From: Nocardia nova
GTDB lineage: Bacteria; Actinomycetota; Actinomycetes; Mycobacteriales; Mycobacteriaceae
Reading direction: 5' to 3'
Assembly: GCF_002933465.1 (NCBI RefSeq)
Contig: NZ_PSZE01000002.1
Coordinates: 124,001 to 188,000 of the forward strand
Length of the DNA stretch: 64,000 nt
The translations under genes and the position numbers were made by a program. Positions 55,220 to 63,698 of this stretch are shown in pieces. The notes under the pieces were generated by a model. The model was given only the letters and a program-made list of their open reading frames with translations. It did not search any database and was not told the DNA's origin. Positions within the stretch are counted from its first letter, which is position 1. Every line of letters starts with the position of its first letter.

Positions 55220-56169
55220 GCGAGGGGAGTGGTGCGGGGGGTGAGGCGAACAGGGCCGGAGCGACTGCGGAGCGAGGGGAGGCGAGTCGTTCACGCGCGA
55301 GCTCGGTGCCGGCGGCGGAGTCGAGTGTGAGCGCTACCGGTACGAATCCGGCCGGAGTCGGACAGCCGCGCGATGCGGGGCGATCAGGTGCGGACAGCGA
55401 GTTGTTCTGGCGGGAATTGCGTGGTGTGACGCAGGCGCGGATCGGGCTCGGGCGGACCGGTGACGCGCTGCCCACCGCGCGCGTACTGGAATTCCGGGCC
55501 GCGCATGCGGCGGCCCGCGACGCGGTGCACACCTGCGTGGACGTAGACGCGCTGTGCGAACGGGTCGCCGCGCTGGACATCGGGACGCCGATCCGGGTAC
55601 GCAGCCGGGCGCGAGACCGCGCGGAGTATTTGCGCCGGCCCGATCTCGGACGGGAACCCGAGGACTCGTCGGTGATAGGAACGGCTCTGTCGCCCAGCGC
55701 TTTCGATGTGGGATTCGTTCTGGCCGACGGTTTGTCTCCGCGTGCGCTCGCGACACACGGGCCGGATCTGCTCGCTGCCCTGGTCGACGAACTCGCTCCG
55801 CGCTACGCGCTGGCCCCGCCGGTGATCGCGACCCAGGCGCGGGTGGCGATCGGCGACCATCTCGGTGCCGCACTCGGCGTGCGCACCGTGCTGGTGCTTA
55901 TCGGCGAACGCCCCGGCCTGTCGGTGGCCGACAGCCTGGGCATCTACCTCACCCACTGCCCTCGACCGGGCCGCACCGACGCCGAGCGCAACTGCGTGTC
56001 GAATATTCACCCGCCCGAGGGCCTGGGGTATCGACAGGCCGCCGCCGTCGTCGCGGGTCTGGTCGCGGGTGCGCGTGCACTGGGACGATCCGGCGTAGAC
56101 CTGAAGGATGGTTCTGGCACCGACGCGGTGAAATCCACTGTGGTGGAAGGTATTCTGGCGGAGGGCTGA
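55216..56169 (+). CDS. eutC: Ethanolamine ammonia-lyase small subunit
   Basis: A 317-residue subunit that helps bind cobalamin. The core begins at about 85: ELRGVTQARIGLGRTGDALP, TARVLEFRAAHAAARDAVHT; then DVGFVLADGLSPRALATHGP, VIATQARVAIGDHLGAALGV, VRTVLVLIGERPGLSVADSL and CVSNIHPPEGLGYRQAAAVV. The first ~80 residues are an Ala/Gly/Ser-rich low-complexity leader absent from many EutC. The ATG at 55216 overlaps the eutB stop (ATGA), so the pair is translationally coupled. Confidence 0.93.
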   Translation: MSEGSGAGGEANRAGATAERGEASRSRASSVPAAESSVSATGTNPAGVGQPRDAGRSGADSELFWRELRGVTQARIGLGRTGDALPTARVLEFRAAHAAARDAVHTCVDVDALCERVAALDIGTPIRVRSRARDRAEYLRRPDLGREPEDSSVIGTALSPSAFDVGFVLADGLSPRALATHGPDLLAALVDELAPRYALAPPVIATQARVAIGDHLGAALGVRTVLVLIGERPGLSVADSLGIYLTHCPRPGRTDAERNCVSNIHPPEGLGYRQAAAVVAGLVAGARALGRSGVDLKDGSGTDAVKSTVVEGILAEG

Positions 56170-56342
56170 TGCCGAAATGGCGCTGCACGGTCGAGAGCGT
56201 GCTATACCCAACGGCGCGGTATGAGCCGAACCGTACCCGTCTGGCAGGTTCGTGCGGGTGCGGGTGCGGGGACGAGGTGCGTGGTCGGTGGTGGTGGCAC
56301 GGTAGGCCGAATCAACGGTTCGCAGTCGGAGACTGGACCTGA
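56169..56342 (+). CDS. Possible 57-residue Cys-rich protein coupled to eutC
   Basis: A frame that starts at the A of the eutC stop (TGATG) encodes MPKWRCTVESVLYPTARYEP followed by NRTRLAGSCGCGCGDEVRGR and WWWHGRPNQRFAVGDWT. The CGCGC cluster, tryptophans and a fourth upstream Cys suggest a small metal-binding protein. Evidence is the coupling and the composition; no family is recognised, and GC-rich repeats could produce it by chance. Confidence 0.3.
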   Translation: MPKWRCTVESVLYPTARYEPNRTRLAGSCGCGCGDEVRGRWWWHGRPNQRFAVGDWT

Positions 56343-56401
56343 CATCGGTGGCCGGCACGCCCGTTGCCGCGTCGACGGGGTGGGTTGTCCCGGTAGGTGA
56401 T

Positions 56402-58132
56402 TCAGTTGGCGCGGCGCTTGCGGGAGTGTGGCGGCCGGGTATTTCGCCAGGGCCTTGCGGGCGTGTCGGCTTCCTGCGTGTCGACCGTCCGAGGCGGGGC
56501 GGCGGACGGATCCGGGACCGGGCGTGCGGTTGGCGTGCGGGCCCCGGCCAAGGCGGCGAGCCGGGGGTCGCCGGGTCGGATGCGCACGTGCTCGAATACC
56601 ACTGCGGCGTCGCGGAGCACGGTGTCCGCGCCCGCATCGGTGCCGATCGTGACGACGGTGCCGCTCGCGCCCGCGCGGCCCGTGCGGCCCGAGCGGTGCA
56701 GATAGTCCTTGGCATCGGCGGCGGGATCGACGTGCACCACCAGCGTGACGTCGTCGACGTGGATACCGCGCGCGGCCACGTCGGTGGCGACGAGTACCGG
56801 TGCCGCGCCGGAAGAGAACGCGGCCAGGGTGCGCGTGCGCTGCGCTTGGCTCAGCCCGCCGTGCAACGCGACGGCGCCGACACCCCCTTCCCGCAGCCGC
56901 CTCGCGAGTTTGTCCGCACCGTACTGGGTGCGCACGAACATCAGGGTGCGCCCGTCTCGCGCCGCGATCTCCGCGACTACTGCGCGCTTATCGGACGCTC
57001 GCATCTGGAGAAGGTAGTGGGCGACCTTCGCCGTGCCTGACGGTGATGCGGGCTCGGCTGCTGCGGCGCGGCGCCCGGTGTGCGTGCCGGTGTCGCTGGA
57101 CGCGGTCTCAACCAGGCCCGCGCCGTGGCCGGCCTGCTCGCCGGGGGCGACGGGGGCGACGGGGGCGAGTTCGGGTTCTCCCGAGCGGGGCTCGGCGTGC
57201 CCGGCGGAAGATGGCCGCATTCCCGCGGTGGTCGTGACGTCGTGATGGACCGGGTCGTCGAGGTAGGTGTGCACCAGGGTGTCGACGGCGGCATCCAACG
57301 TCGCGGAGAAGAGTAGGTGCTGAGTGTCGGCCGGTAGGCGGTCGAGGACCGCGCGGATCTGGTCGACGAAGCCCAGTTCGGCCATGTGGTCGGCCTCGTC
57401 GATCGCGACTACGCGCACCGCGTCCAGGCCGACCTTGTCCTGGTCGATGAGGTCGGCGAGCCGACCGGGGGTCGCGACCAGCAGGTCCACGCCGCGGCTC
57501 AGGCGATCGGCTTGCCGTTTGATCGGCATACCGCCGACGGCTGTCGCCATCCGCAGGCCCAGCGCCAGCGCCGCCTCGTCGAGGGCCGCCTCGATCTGCA
57601 GGGCCAACTCGCGGGTGGGAGCGAGGACGAGCGCCCGAGGGCGGCGCGGTGCGGACGCACCGCGCCGCAGCCGGACCAGCATCGGCAGACCGAAGGCCAG
57701 CGTCTTGCCGGAACCGGTGGCCGCGCGCCCGAGTACATCGCGACCGGCGAGCACGTCCGGAATCGCCGCTGCCTGGATGGGAAATGCGGTCTCGAGGCGG
57801 TTGCGCCGCAATGCCTGCACCAGTTCGACCGGCAGGCCGAGTTCGGCGAATCCGGGCCCTGCGGCCGGACCGCGAGAAACCTCGTCACCCGGCGATGAGG
57901 TCGAGGGTTCGAAGACGCGCCCGGCACGGCGACGGTCCTTCGGTGCCCGGTCTCCGGCATCCGGTGCGCGGTCCGATCGTCCCGTGCGCTCGCCCGTCGG
58001 CCGGCCGGACCCGGCCCGCCCGGAACCTTCCGAGGAGCGCGCGCCCCGAGGGCCGCCGCGTCCGAAAGGGTTGTCCCCGTAGTTGTTCGCATGCCGGCCG
58101 CGAGATGCCGGGGAACGCCGCCGCTCAGGCAC
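56402..58132 (-). CDS. DEAD-box RNA helicase with an unusual mid-protein insertion
   Basis: A 576-residue helicase. The N-terminal 90 residues are RG/RS-rich and disordered. Core motifs: Q motif FAELGLPVELVQALRRNRLE, Walker A ATGSGKT (138-144), APTRELALQI, ATPGRLADLID, DEADH (245-249), SAT (276-278), then in domain 2 RTLMFVRTQYGADKLARRLR, VLVATDVAARGIHVDDVTLV and HRSGRTGRAGASGTVV. Between the two RecA domains lies about 65 residues of Pro/Ala/Ser-rich sequence (302-367), longer than in most bacterial enzymes. The start overlaps the M56 peptidase gene by eight bases, so it is likely transcribed with blaI. Confidence 0.92.
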   Translation of the reverse strand: MPERRRSPASRGRHANNYGDNPFGRGGPRGARSSEGSGRAGSGRPTGERTGRSDRAPDAGDRAPKDRRRAGRVFEPSTSSPGDEVSRGPAAGPGFAELGLPVELVQALRRNRLETAFPIQAAAIPDVLAGRDVLGRAATGSGKTLAFGLPMLVRLRRGASAPRRPRALVLAPTRELALQIEAALDEAALALGLRMATAVGGMPIKRQADRLSRGVDLLVATPGRLADLIDQDKVGLDAVRVVAIDEADHMAELGFVDQIRAVLDRLPADTQHLLFSATLDAAVDTLVHTYLDDPVHHDVTTTAGMRPSSAGHAEPRSGEPELAPVAPVAPGEQAGHGAGLVETASSDTGTHTGRRAAAAEPASPSGTAKVAHYLLQMRASDKRAVVAEIAARDGRTLMFVRTQYGADKLARRLREGGVGAVALHGGLSQAQRTRTLAAFSSGAAPVLVATDVAARGIHVDDVTLVVHVDPAADAKDYLHRSGRTGRAGASGTVVTIGTDAGADTVLRDAAVVFEHVRIRPGDPRLAALAGARTPTARPVPDPSAAPPRTVDTQEADTPARPWRNTRPPHSRKRRAN

Positions 58133-59102
58133 TCAGCAACCGGTTCAATTCGACCAGCCACGGAATCGCCACCGCGAGGGTCGGCACCACCAGGATCGCG
58201 GCGGCCGTCACGTAGGCCGCGGTCGCGATGCGCAGATCGCCGAGCGGACCGGTCAGTCGCTGGATGCGGATGAGTGTGGTAGGCCCGCCCGCGGCCATGG
58301 CGCCCTGCGGGGCGGTGGAATTCGAGCACGTCACCAGGGCGCGGGCCAGCGGGGTGGGGCCGGTGACCTTGACGGCGGAATCGTCGGCGAGCAGTTCGAT
58401 CAGCAGTTTCACCGAATCCAGCGCGGATTTGCTGCGTACCACCCGCGGGAATGCCTCGTGCGCGGCGGTGAACGCCTCCAGCACCAGGTCGTGGCGTGCA
58501 CGCAGATGCGAACGCTCATGGCTGACGATCGCGGTCAGTTCGGATTTCGACAGGTTCGCGAACGTTCCCTGGCTGAGCACCACGCGCTGCCGCAGACCGG
58601 GCAGGCAATAGGCGATGGGCTCGGCGGCGGCGAGGACACGAATATCCGCGGCACGGGTACCGGCCAGCGGCGAGGCCGCGATCAGATCGCCGTGGCTGAG
58701 GTCGCCGCCCTGGTCGAGCAGGTCGACCAGCATCCGGTGCCGGGCCCGACGGCGGCGGGTATGCACGCCGACCCGGATCGAGGCGTAGATCAGGCGCGCG
58801 CCGACCAGCAGGGTCAGCGCCAAGACGACGACGTAGATCAGCCAGAGCCCCAGACCGAGCGCGTCGATCTCCTTGGTCGGGGAGGTGGTGGGGCGGCCGT
58901 CGGGACCCGGGACCAGCAGCAGACTGGCGATCGCCAGCCCGGATCCGAAGGCCGACAACACCGCTGCCAGCGCGACCGCCTGCCACAACACGAGCGCCGC
59001 GCGGGGAGTCCGGTACGGCCAGGTGGCTCGGCCGAGCAGAGCCGGGACCGGTCCCGCGAGAAGCAAGGCGAGACCGGCGAAGACCGGCGCTGTTGCGTTC
59101 AT
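58125..59102 (-). CDS. M56-family (BlaR1/MecR1-like) membrane zinc metalloprotease
   Basis: A 325-residue membrane protease. Three N-terminal helices (APVFAGLALLLAGPVPALLG, ALVLWQAVALAAVLSAFGSG, GLWLIYVVVLALTLLVGARL) precede the protease part with VSHERSHLRARHD (HExxH at 195-199) and a C-terminal helix. No penicillin-binding sensor domain follows, unlike staphylococcal BlaR1. It should cleave the paired BlaI repressor or another target when a signal is sensed. The ATG at 59102 is preferred over an earlier one. The gene sits 63 bases from blaI in the same direction. Confidence 0.9.
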   Translation of the reverse strand: MNATAPVFAGLALLLAGPVPALLGRATWPYRTPRAALVLWQAVALAAVLSAFGSGLAIASLLLVPGPDGRPTTSPTKEIDALGLGLWLIYVVVLALTLLVGARLIYASIRVGVHTRRRRARHRMLVDLLDQGGDLSHGDLIAASPLAGTRAADIRVLAAAEPIAYCLPGLRQRVVLSQGTFANLSKSELTAIVSHERSHLRARHDLVLEAFTAAHEAFPRVVRSKSALDSVKLLIELLADDSAVKVTGPTPLARALVTCSNSTAPQGAMAAGGPTTLIRIQRLTGPLGDLRIATAAYVTAAAILVVPTLAVAIPWLVELNRLLSA

Positions 59103-59165
59103 ACTCAGCTCACTGCGTTGTGGGGCCATGGGCCCGAGATCGCGGCGCCGGAGAGCACCACGCAG

Positions 59166-59603
59166 CTACTGTGGCGGGGCGACTCCGTTGTCGTCGGACG
59201 CGGTGTTCTCGTCCTCGGACGGGTTGCGCGCGGTCTCGGTTGCTTCGAGCTTAGCGAGTGCATCCCGGAGTGCGGCAGCCTCATCCTTTCCGACCTGTTC
59301 GACGAAGTGCACGAGTGCGGCGCGCCGGGACCCGACTTCGTCGGCCTGCTGTAGCGCGTCGACCATCAGGCTGGCCACGAGTTCGTCGCGCGTGTGCACG
59401 GGCGCGTATCGATGTGCCCGGTCGTCGCGCTGTTGCACGACCAGATTCTTCTTCGCCAACCGCTGTAGCACCGTCATCACAGTGGTGTACGCGAGCTCGC
59501 GGCGCGCGGCGAGGGCTTCATGGACCTGCCGTACCGTCTGCGGTTCGTCGGTCGACCACAACTGGTCCATGACCGCTTTCTCGAGTTCACCAAGACCTGC
59601 CAT
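59166..59603 (-). CDS. blaI: BlaI/MecI/CopY-type repressor
   Basis: A 145-residue winged-helix repressor. The helix-turn-helix part reads LGELEKAVMDQLWSTDEPQT, VRQVHEALAARRELAYTTVM and TVLQRLAKKNLVVQQRDDRA. A C-terminal dimerisation helix and acidic tail follow. In mycobacteria BlaI controls beta-lactamase, ATP synthase and its own operon, and is inactivated by the M56 protease. Here it would regulate itself, the protease and the helicase. No beta-lactamase gene is in the window. An imperfect TACTAC-type dyad lies upstream. Confidence 0.9.
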   Translation of the reverse strand: MAGLGELEKAVMDQLWSTDEPQTVRQVHEALAARRELAYTTVMTVLQRLAKKNLVVQQRDDRAHRYAPVHTRDELVASLMVDALQQADEVGSRRAALVHFVEQVGKDEAAALRDALAKLEATETARNPSEDENTASDDNGVAPPQ

Positions 59604-59637
59604 CCCTCCAGCTTACGGAGGCAACGACACAAATGCG

Positions 59638-59654
59638 TACTACAGTTCGTCGTA
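59638..59654. promoter_or_regulatory. BlaI-type operator candidate
   Basis: TACTACAGTTCGTCGTA resembles the BlaI consensus half-site TACTACA with a weaker second half (TCGTCGTA). It lies 35-51 bases before the blaI start, an appropriate distance for autorepression. The mismatches leave it as a candidate. Confidence 0.45.
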
Positions 59655-59680
59655 ACCGGCCGGTAGCTTTGTGGGATTTT

Positions 59681-60568
59681 TCATAACCCGGTCGGGGAAC
59701 TCGTTTCGGCATCGGCCGGGCGCGGTCCGCCGATGGCGCCGACGACGTGCCGCGCGCCGATCGGCACGATCATCGGACGCTCCGACACCGGATCGGTGTG
59801 CACCTCGGCACGCAGGCCGAAGACCGTCCGCAACAATTCGGTGTCGATCACCTCGCCGGGCGCGCCCTGGGCGACGATACGGCCCTCGCGCATGACGATC
59901 AACCGGTCGCTGTAGCGGATGGCCAGATTCAGATCGTGCAACACCATGACCACGGTCCGGCCCAGATCGTGGTGCAGCCGGTCGACGAGGTCGAGTACCT
60001 CCAGCGAGTGGGCGAGATCCAGATAGGTGGTGGGCTCGTCGAGCAGCAGGATGTCGGTGCCCTGGGCCAGTGCCATGGAAATCCACGCCCGCTGGCGCTG
60101 CCCACCGGACAGTTCGTCGAGGGTGCGATCGGCGAGCTCCGCGACGCCGGTCTGGGCGAGGGCGTGCGCGACCTCTGTTTCGTCGTCGGCCGACCATTGG
60201 CGCAGCCAGGACTGGTGTGGGTGACGGCCGCGCGCGACCAGATCGGCCACGGTCAGACCTTCCGGCGCGACCGGTGTCTGCGGCAGCATGCCGACGATGC
60301 GGGCGACGTCGCGGGTTTTCATGGTGGCGATCGCCTTGCCGTCCAACAGGACTCGGCCCGCGTTCGGGCGCAGCAGCCGGCCCAGTCCGCGCAGCAGCGT
60401 GGATTTGCCGCAGCCGTTCGGCCCGATCACCGTGGTGATGAGGCCGGGTTCGATATCGACGCTGAGGCCGTCGACGATGACGCGGCCGCCGTAGCCGAGG
60501 GTGATGTTCTCCGCGGCGAGGCGGTGGGCGTCGTGGCCGGTGTTCCGGTGCGGGGTTCGGGTGCTCAC
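59681..60568 (-). CDS. ABC transporter ATPase for ferric siderophore/iron (FecE/FhuC-like)
   Basis: A 295-residue ATPase of an iron-siderophore importer. Walker A GPNGCGKST (49-57), Q-loop MLPQTPVAPEGLTVADLVAR, signature LSGGQRQRAW (153-162), Walker B DILLLDEPTTYLDL and the H-loop VVMVLHDLNLAIRYSDRLIV are all intact; the YLDLAHSLEVLDLV stretch is typical of FecE/FepC. The start GTG at 60568 overlaps the permease gene by four bases (GTGA). It is the last gene of the operon with two permeases. The substrate-binding protein is not in the window. Confidence 0.93.
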   Translation of the reverse strand: MSTRTPHRNTGHDAHRLAAENITLGYGGRVIVDGLSVDIEPGLITTVIGPNGCGKSTLLRGLGRLLRPNAGRVLLDGKAIATMKTRDVARIVGMLPQTPVAPEGLTVADLVARGRHPHQSWLRQWSADDETEVAHALAQTGVAELADRTLDELSGGQRQRAWISMALAQGTDILLLDEPTTYLDLAHSLEVLDLVDRLHHDLGRTVVMVLHDLNLAIRYSDRLIVMREGRIVAQGAPGEVIDTELLRTVFGLRAEVHTDPVSERPMIVPIGARHVVGAIGGPRPADAETSSPTGL

Positions 60569-61803
60569 AAGGTCGCCTTCCGGTTCACGCGTATCAGCAG
60601 CAACAGCAGCAACGGTCCGCCGAACGCGGCGGTGACCAGGCCGACCGGCAAGTCGACCGGTACGACGGTCCGGGCTGCGACATCGGCGGCGATCACGATC
60701 AGTGCGCCGGCCAGCGCGGAGCCGATGACCGGCTCGCCGGGGGTGCGCAGTAGCCGGCGGGCGATCTGCGGGGCGGCCAACCCGACGAAGGCCAGCGGGC
60801 CGACCGCCGCGGTGGCCAGCGCGGCCGCCGCCACCGCGGCGCCGATCAGCACCAACTGCTGTGTCTGCACGCGCACACCGAGCGCGCGGGTGGTGTCGGA
60901 GCCGAAACGCAGCGCGGCGAGGGTGCGCGCCGAGCCCGCCGCGATCAGCACCACGACGACGAGTCCGGCGGCCGCCGCGCTCGTCCTGTTCCAGTCCGCG
61001 CCGTTGAGTGAGCCGGTGAGCCACAGTTGCGCCCGGGTGGCGTCGTCGAGGCTTGCCCGCGTGACCAGCCAGTTGATACCGGCCAGCAGCAGCGCGTTGA
61101 CCCCGATCCCGATGAGGATGAACCGCATTCCGCTCAGTCCGGTGTCGCCGCCGCTGTTGCGGCCCAGCGCCAGGACGCCGATCAGTGCGGCCGTGGCCAG
61201 CCCACCCGCCAGTGCAGCGAGTGGAACACCCAGCGACGCGACGATTCCGGTGGCGGTGCCGCCCACCCCGGCCAGGACCGCCACCGCGGCGAAGCTCGCC
61301 CCGGAGGTGATGCCGAGGACGTCGGGGCTCGCGAGCGGATTGTGCAGGATCGACTGGGTGATCGCGCCCGCGATGCCGAGCGCCGCTCCGGCCACCAGCG
61401 CGGTCACCGCGCGCGGCAGTCGCGATTCCATGACGACATATCGCTGCGAGCGGGTGCCGCCGCCGGTCAGCACGTCCAGCACTCGCCCGAGGGAGATGTG
61501 ATAGTCGCCGACGGAGATGTCCACCACGAACAGCACCGCGATCGCGGCGGCGAGGGCGAACAGCGTCAGCAGCATCGAAAGGCGAAGGACCGCAGAGATT
61601 CCGGCGACGCGGACGGCCGGCCGGACCCGTGTCAGCGCCGCGCCGGATCTTTCCGCCCCGGGAGCGCTCGTCGAATCGCCGACGAAGCCGGACGCCGCCT
61701 CGCCGCCGGCGTCCCCGCCGTGTCGTTCTCCGTTCGCTCCGGCCGCGGTACCCGATTCCGTGCCGGCGGCATCGGGGGTACGGATATCACTGCGCGCGTT
61801 CAC
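60565..61803 (-). CDS. FecCD-type iron-siderophore permease (second subunit)
   Basis: A 412-residue permease. A hydrophilic 60-residue leader precedes about ten helices. Family stretches: SRLPRAVTALVAGAALGIAG, AITQSILHNPLASPDVLGIT, SGASFAAVAVLAGVGGTATG, LALGRNSGGDTGLSGMRFIL, ALGVRVQTQQLVLIGAAVAA, GPLAFVGLAAPQIARRLLRT and LPVGLVTAAFGGPLLLLLLI. It forms the membrane channel with the next gene. The GTG at 61803 overlaps the previous stop, indicating coupling. Strong coding similarity to FecCD/BtuC permeases. Confidence 0.92.
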   Translation of the reverse strand: MNARSDIRTPDAAGTESGTAAGANGERHGGDAGGEAASGFVGDSTSAPGAERSGAALTRVRPAVRVAGISAVLRLSMLLTLFALAAAIAVLFVVDISVGDYHISLGRVLDVLTGGGTRSQRYVVMESRLPRAVTALVAGAALGIAGAITQSILHNPLASPDVLGITSGASFAAVAVLAGVGGTATGIVASLGVPLAALAGGLATAALIGVLALGRNSGGDTGLSGMRFILIGIGVNALLLAGINWLVTRASLDDATRAQLWLTGSLNGADWNRTSAAAAGLVVVVLIAAGSARTLAALRFGSDTTRALGVRVQTQQLVLIGAAVAAAALATAAVGPLAFVGLAAPQIARRLLRTPGEPVIGSALAGALIVIAADVAARTVVPVDLPVGLVTAAFGGPLLLLLLIRVNRKATL

Positions 61804-62870
61804 AATTCGGCCACCTTTCGCCGGCGCACCAGAGCGATGAAACAGGGTGCGCCGATCGCGGCCAGCACGATACCGGCCTGCAACTCGCCGGGCGGCGCGA
61901 TCACCCGGCCGACGACATCGGCCAGCAGCAGCACGATCGCGCCGAGCAGCGCCGAATACGGAATCAGCCAGCGGTGATCCGGTCCGGTGATCATGCGGCC
62001 CAGGTGCGGAACGACCAATCCGAGAAAGGCGATCGGACCGACCGCGGCCGTCGCGGCGCCGGTCAGCAGCACCACCGCGGTGAGCCCGATCGCGCGGTTG
62101 CGCGCGATGTTCACCCCGAGCCCGCGCGCGACGTCCTCGCCGAGTCCGATCGCGTTGAGCCCGGGTGCGGCCAGGATCGCCAGCACCGTTCCCGCGAGGA
62201 TGAACGGCACCACTTGGGCCGCCACCGCCGGTTCGTGGCCGGCGGGAGTGCCGACCACCCAGAAGCGGTAGGTGTCCAGCGCGGCCGGATCGAGCAGGAT
62301 CACCGCGTTGGTCAGCGCCTGCAGCAGTGCGGTCACCGCCGCACCGGCCAGGACCAGCGTCAGCGGTGTGGAGCGGCTGCCGCCGCTCGCCGACGCGCCG
62401 AACACCACCACACCGGCCGCCAGCGCTCCGGCGAAGGCGAACCAGATGTACTGGCTCGGCTGGGTGAGCGCGAACAGATGGATGCCGAGCGCGGCCAGGA
62501 ACGCCGCACCCGCGTTGAGGCCCAGCAATCCGGCATCGGCGAGCGGATTGCGCGTGTAGCCCTGGATCAGCGCACCGGCGATGCCGAGTGCGCCGCCGGT
62601 GAGCAGTGCGAGAACCGTTCGGGGCAGGCGCAATTCGCGCACGATCCGATCGGCCTGCCCGTCCGCGGGGCAGCTGAACGGCACGCCGTCCGGACAGGAG
62701 ACGGCGTGCCAGATCTCGGCCGGGGACAGGGATTTCGCACCGATGGCGAGTCCGGCGACGACGGCGAGCAACAGCACCCCGGCCAGGAGCGCCAGGCCGG
62801 TCGCGCGGCGACGGGGGGTGGTGACTGCGGCGGACACGGCGGCGAACGACTCCTGGGTGACGCGTTTCAT
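61800..62870 (-). CDS. FecCD-type iron-siderophore permease (first subunit)
   Basis: A 356-residue permease. The start MKRVTQESFAAV is chosen at 62870; a longer frame reaches into the operator. Stretches: LRLPRTVLALLTGGALGIAG, ALIQGYTRNPLADAGLLGLN, AGAAFLAALGIHLFALTQPS, FWVVGTPAGHEPAVAAQVVP, ARGLGVNIARNRAIGLTAVV, GPIAFLGLVVPHLGRMITGP and PPGELQAGIVLAAIGAPCFI. It pairs with the downstream permease and ATPase. An iron box stands just upstream, so iron-starvation induction is expected. Confidence 0.92.
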   Translation of the reverse strand: MKRVTQESFAAVSAAVTTPRRRATGLALLAGVLLLAVVAGLAIGAKSLSPAEIWHAVSCPDGVPFSCPADGQADRIVRELRLPRTVLALLTGGALGIAGALIQGYTRNPLADAGLLGLNAGAAFLAALGIHLFALTQPSQYIWFAFAGALAAGVVVFGASASGGSRSTPLTLVLAGAAVTALLQALTNAVILLDPAALDTYRFWVVGTPAGHEPAVAAQVVPFILAGTVLAILAAPGLNAIGLGEDVARGLGVNIARNRAIGLTAVVLLTGAATAAVGPIAFLGLVVPHLGRMITGPDHRWLIPYSALLGAIVLLLADVVGRVIAPPGELQAGIVLAAIGAPCFIALVRRRKVAEL

Positions 62871-62910
62871 GGCGATCGAACACTTGCGCGGCGACCTCTG
62901 GCCGGGCAAG

Positions 62911-62929
62911 TCTGGTAAGCCTAACCTAT
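62911..62929. promoter_or_regulatory. Iron box (IdeR/DmdR type) in a divergent promoter
   Basis: TCTGGTAAGCCTAACCTAT (minus strand ATAGGTTAGGCTTACCAGA) matches the IdeR/DmdR1 consensus TTAGGTTAGGCTAACCTAA at about 15 of 19 positions. It lies 40-58 bases before the permease start and 42 bases before the FhuF-like gene on the other strand, so one repressor site may control both. Confidence 0.8.
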
Positions 62930-62970
62930 CTTCCGTTGTCGACCGTAATGCCGAACGTTGAGGGGGTTCG

Positions 62971-63678
62971 ATGTCCGAACCAGTGACGATTTTCCCGGCT
63001 CGCCGTCTCGAGCCGGCGTTCGAACAGATCTGCGTCCGGCTGCGCGCGTTGCAGCCTGGGCATCCACGGGTCTACGCCATGGCGGCGATGGCCGAACAAG
63101 GGCGCCGGCGGTGGTGGCGACTGGCCGACGGGGTGCGTGAAGGTCGCATCGAGCTGATGTATCGCCGGCATGTGGCGGAAATGACAAGCGCCGAGATCGC
63201 CGCCGAGGTGGTCGCCACCGCGCTGATCCATGCCGTGGTCGGCCGGGTGGTCGCGCTGATGGTCTGCGACAACCGGGCCTGGGATCCGGGGCTCGAGAAT
63301 CTGTGGGTGCACGGCGACAACGACGGCGGGCTGGACTGGGCGGGCTTGTCGGACACGACGATTCGCGTGGTGGCGGGTGATCCGCTGGCGGGGCGGCCGG
63401 GTGTGGTGACGCTGCCGTGTGATCGGGCGCTCTCGGTGTGGCTGGCGCATCGCTGCGAGGCGGCGCTGACCTTGGTGTGCGAGAGCCTGTGGCGCTGCGC
63501 GAGGTTGAGCCGGGCGCGATTCTGGAATCTGGTGGGCGAATCCATCGTCGGCGCGGCCACCTATGTTCCGGAACTGGCGCGGACCGGCGCGGATGCCGGG
63601 ATCGAACGGGGGCAGGCATTGCTGCTGGCGTTGGCCGACCGGGGGTTGCCGGTGCGTCGCTCTTGCTTAGTTAGGTAA
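62971..63678 (+). CDS. FhuF-like ferric siderophore reductase, C-terminal iron-sulfur site missing
   Basis: A 235-residue protein. It has the FhuF-like layout: an N-terminal domain (RLRALQPGHPRVYAMAAMAE), VWLAHRCEAALTLVCESLWR, CARLSRARFWNLVGESIVGA and a terminal RGLPVRRSCLVR. In FhuF proteins this end runs RRSCC-x(n)-C-x2-C to bind a [2Fe-2S] cluster used to reduce iron in ferric siderophores. Here only one Cys of that motif is left and the gene stops at once. The cluster is unlikely to form, so it may be inactive or altered. Start at 62971 follows GAGGGGG. Divergent from the importer. Confidence 0.75.
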   Translation: MSEPVTIFPARRLEPAFEQICVRLRALQPGHPRVYAMAAMAEQGRRRWWRLADGVREGRIELMYRRHVAEMTSAEIAAEVVATALIHAVVGRVVALMVCDNRAWDPGLENLWVHGDNDGGLDWAGLSDTTIRVVAGDPLAGRPGVVTLPCDRALSVWLAHRCEAALTLVCESLWRCARLSRARFWNLVGESIVGAATYVPELARTGADAGIERGQALLLALADRGLPVRRSCLVR

Positions 63679-63692
63679 GCCTGACCTACACT
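63663..63692 (+). promoter_or_regulatory. Promoter with an iron box and no protein-coding gene behind it
   Basis: TTGCTT (63663-63668) and TACACT (63687-63692), 18 bases apart, resemble -35 and -10 elements. The iron box TTAGGTAAGCCTGACCTAC (63671-63689, about 15 of 19 to consensus) lies between and over them, the usual repressor position. It overlaps the FhuF-like stop codon (63676-63678). Confidence 0.65.
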
Positions 63693-63698
63693 CGACTC

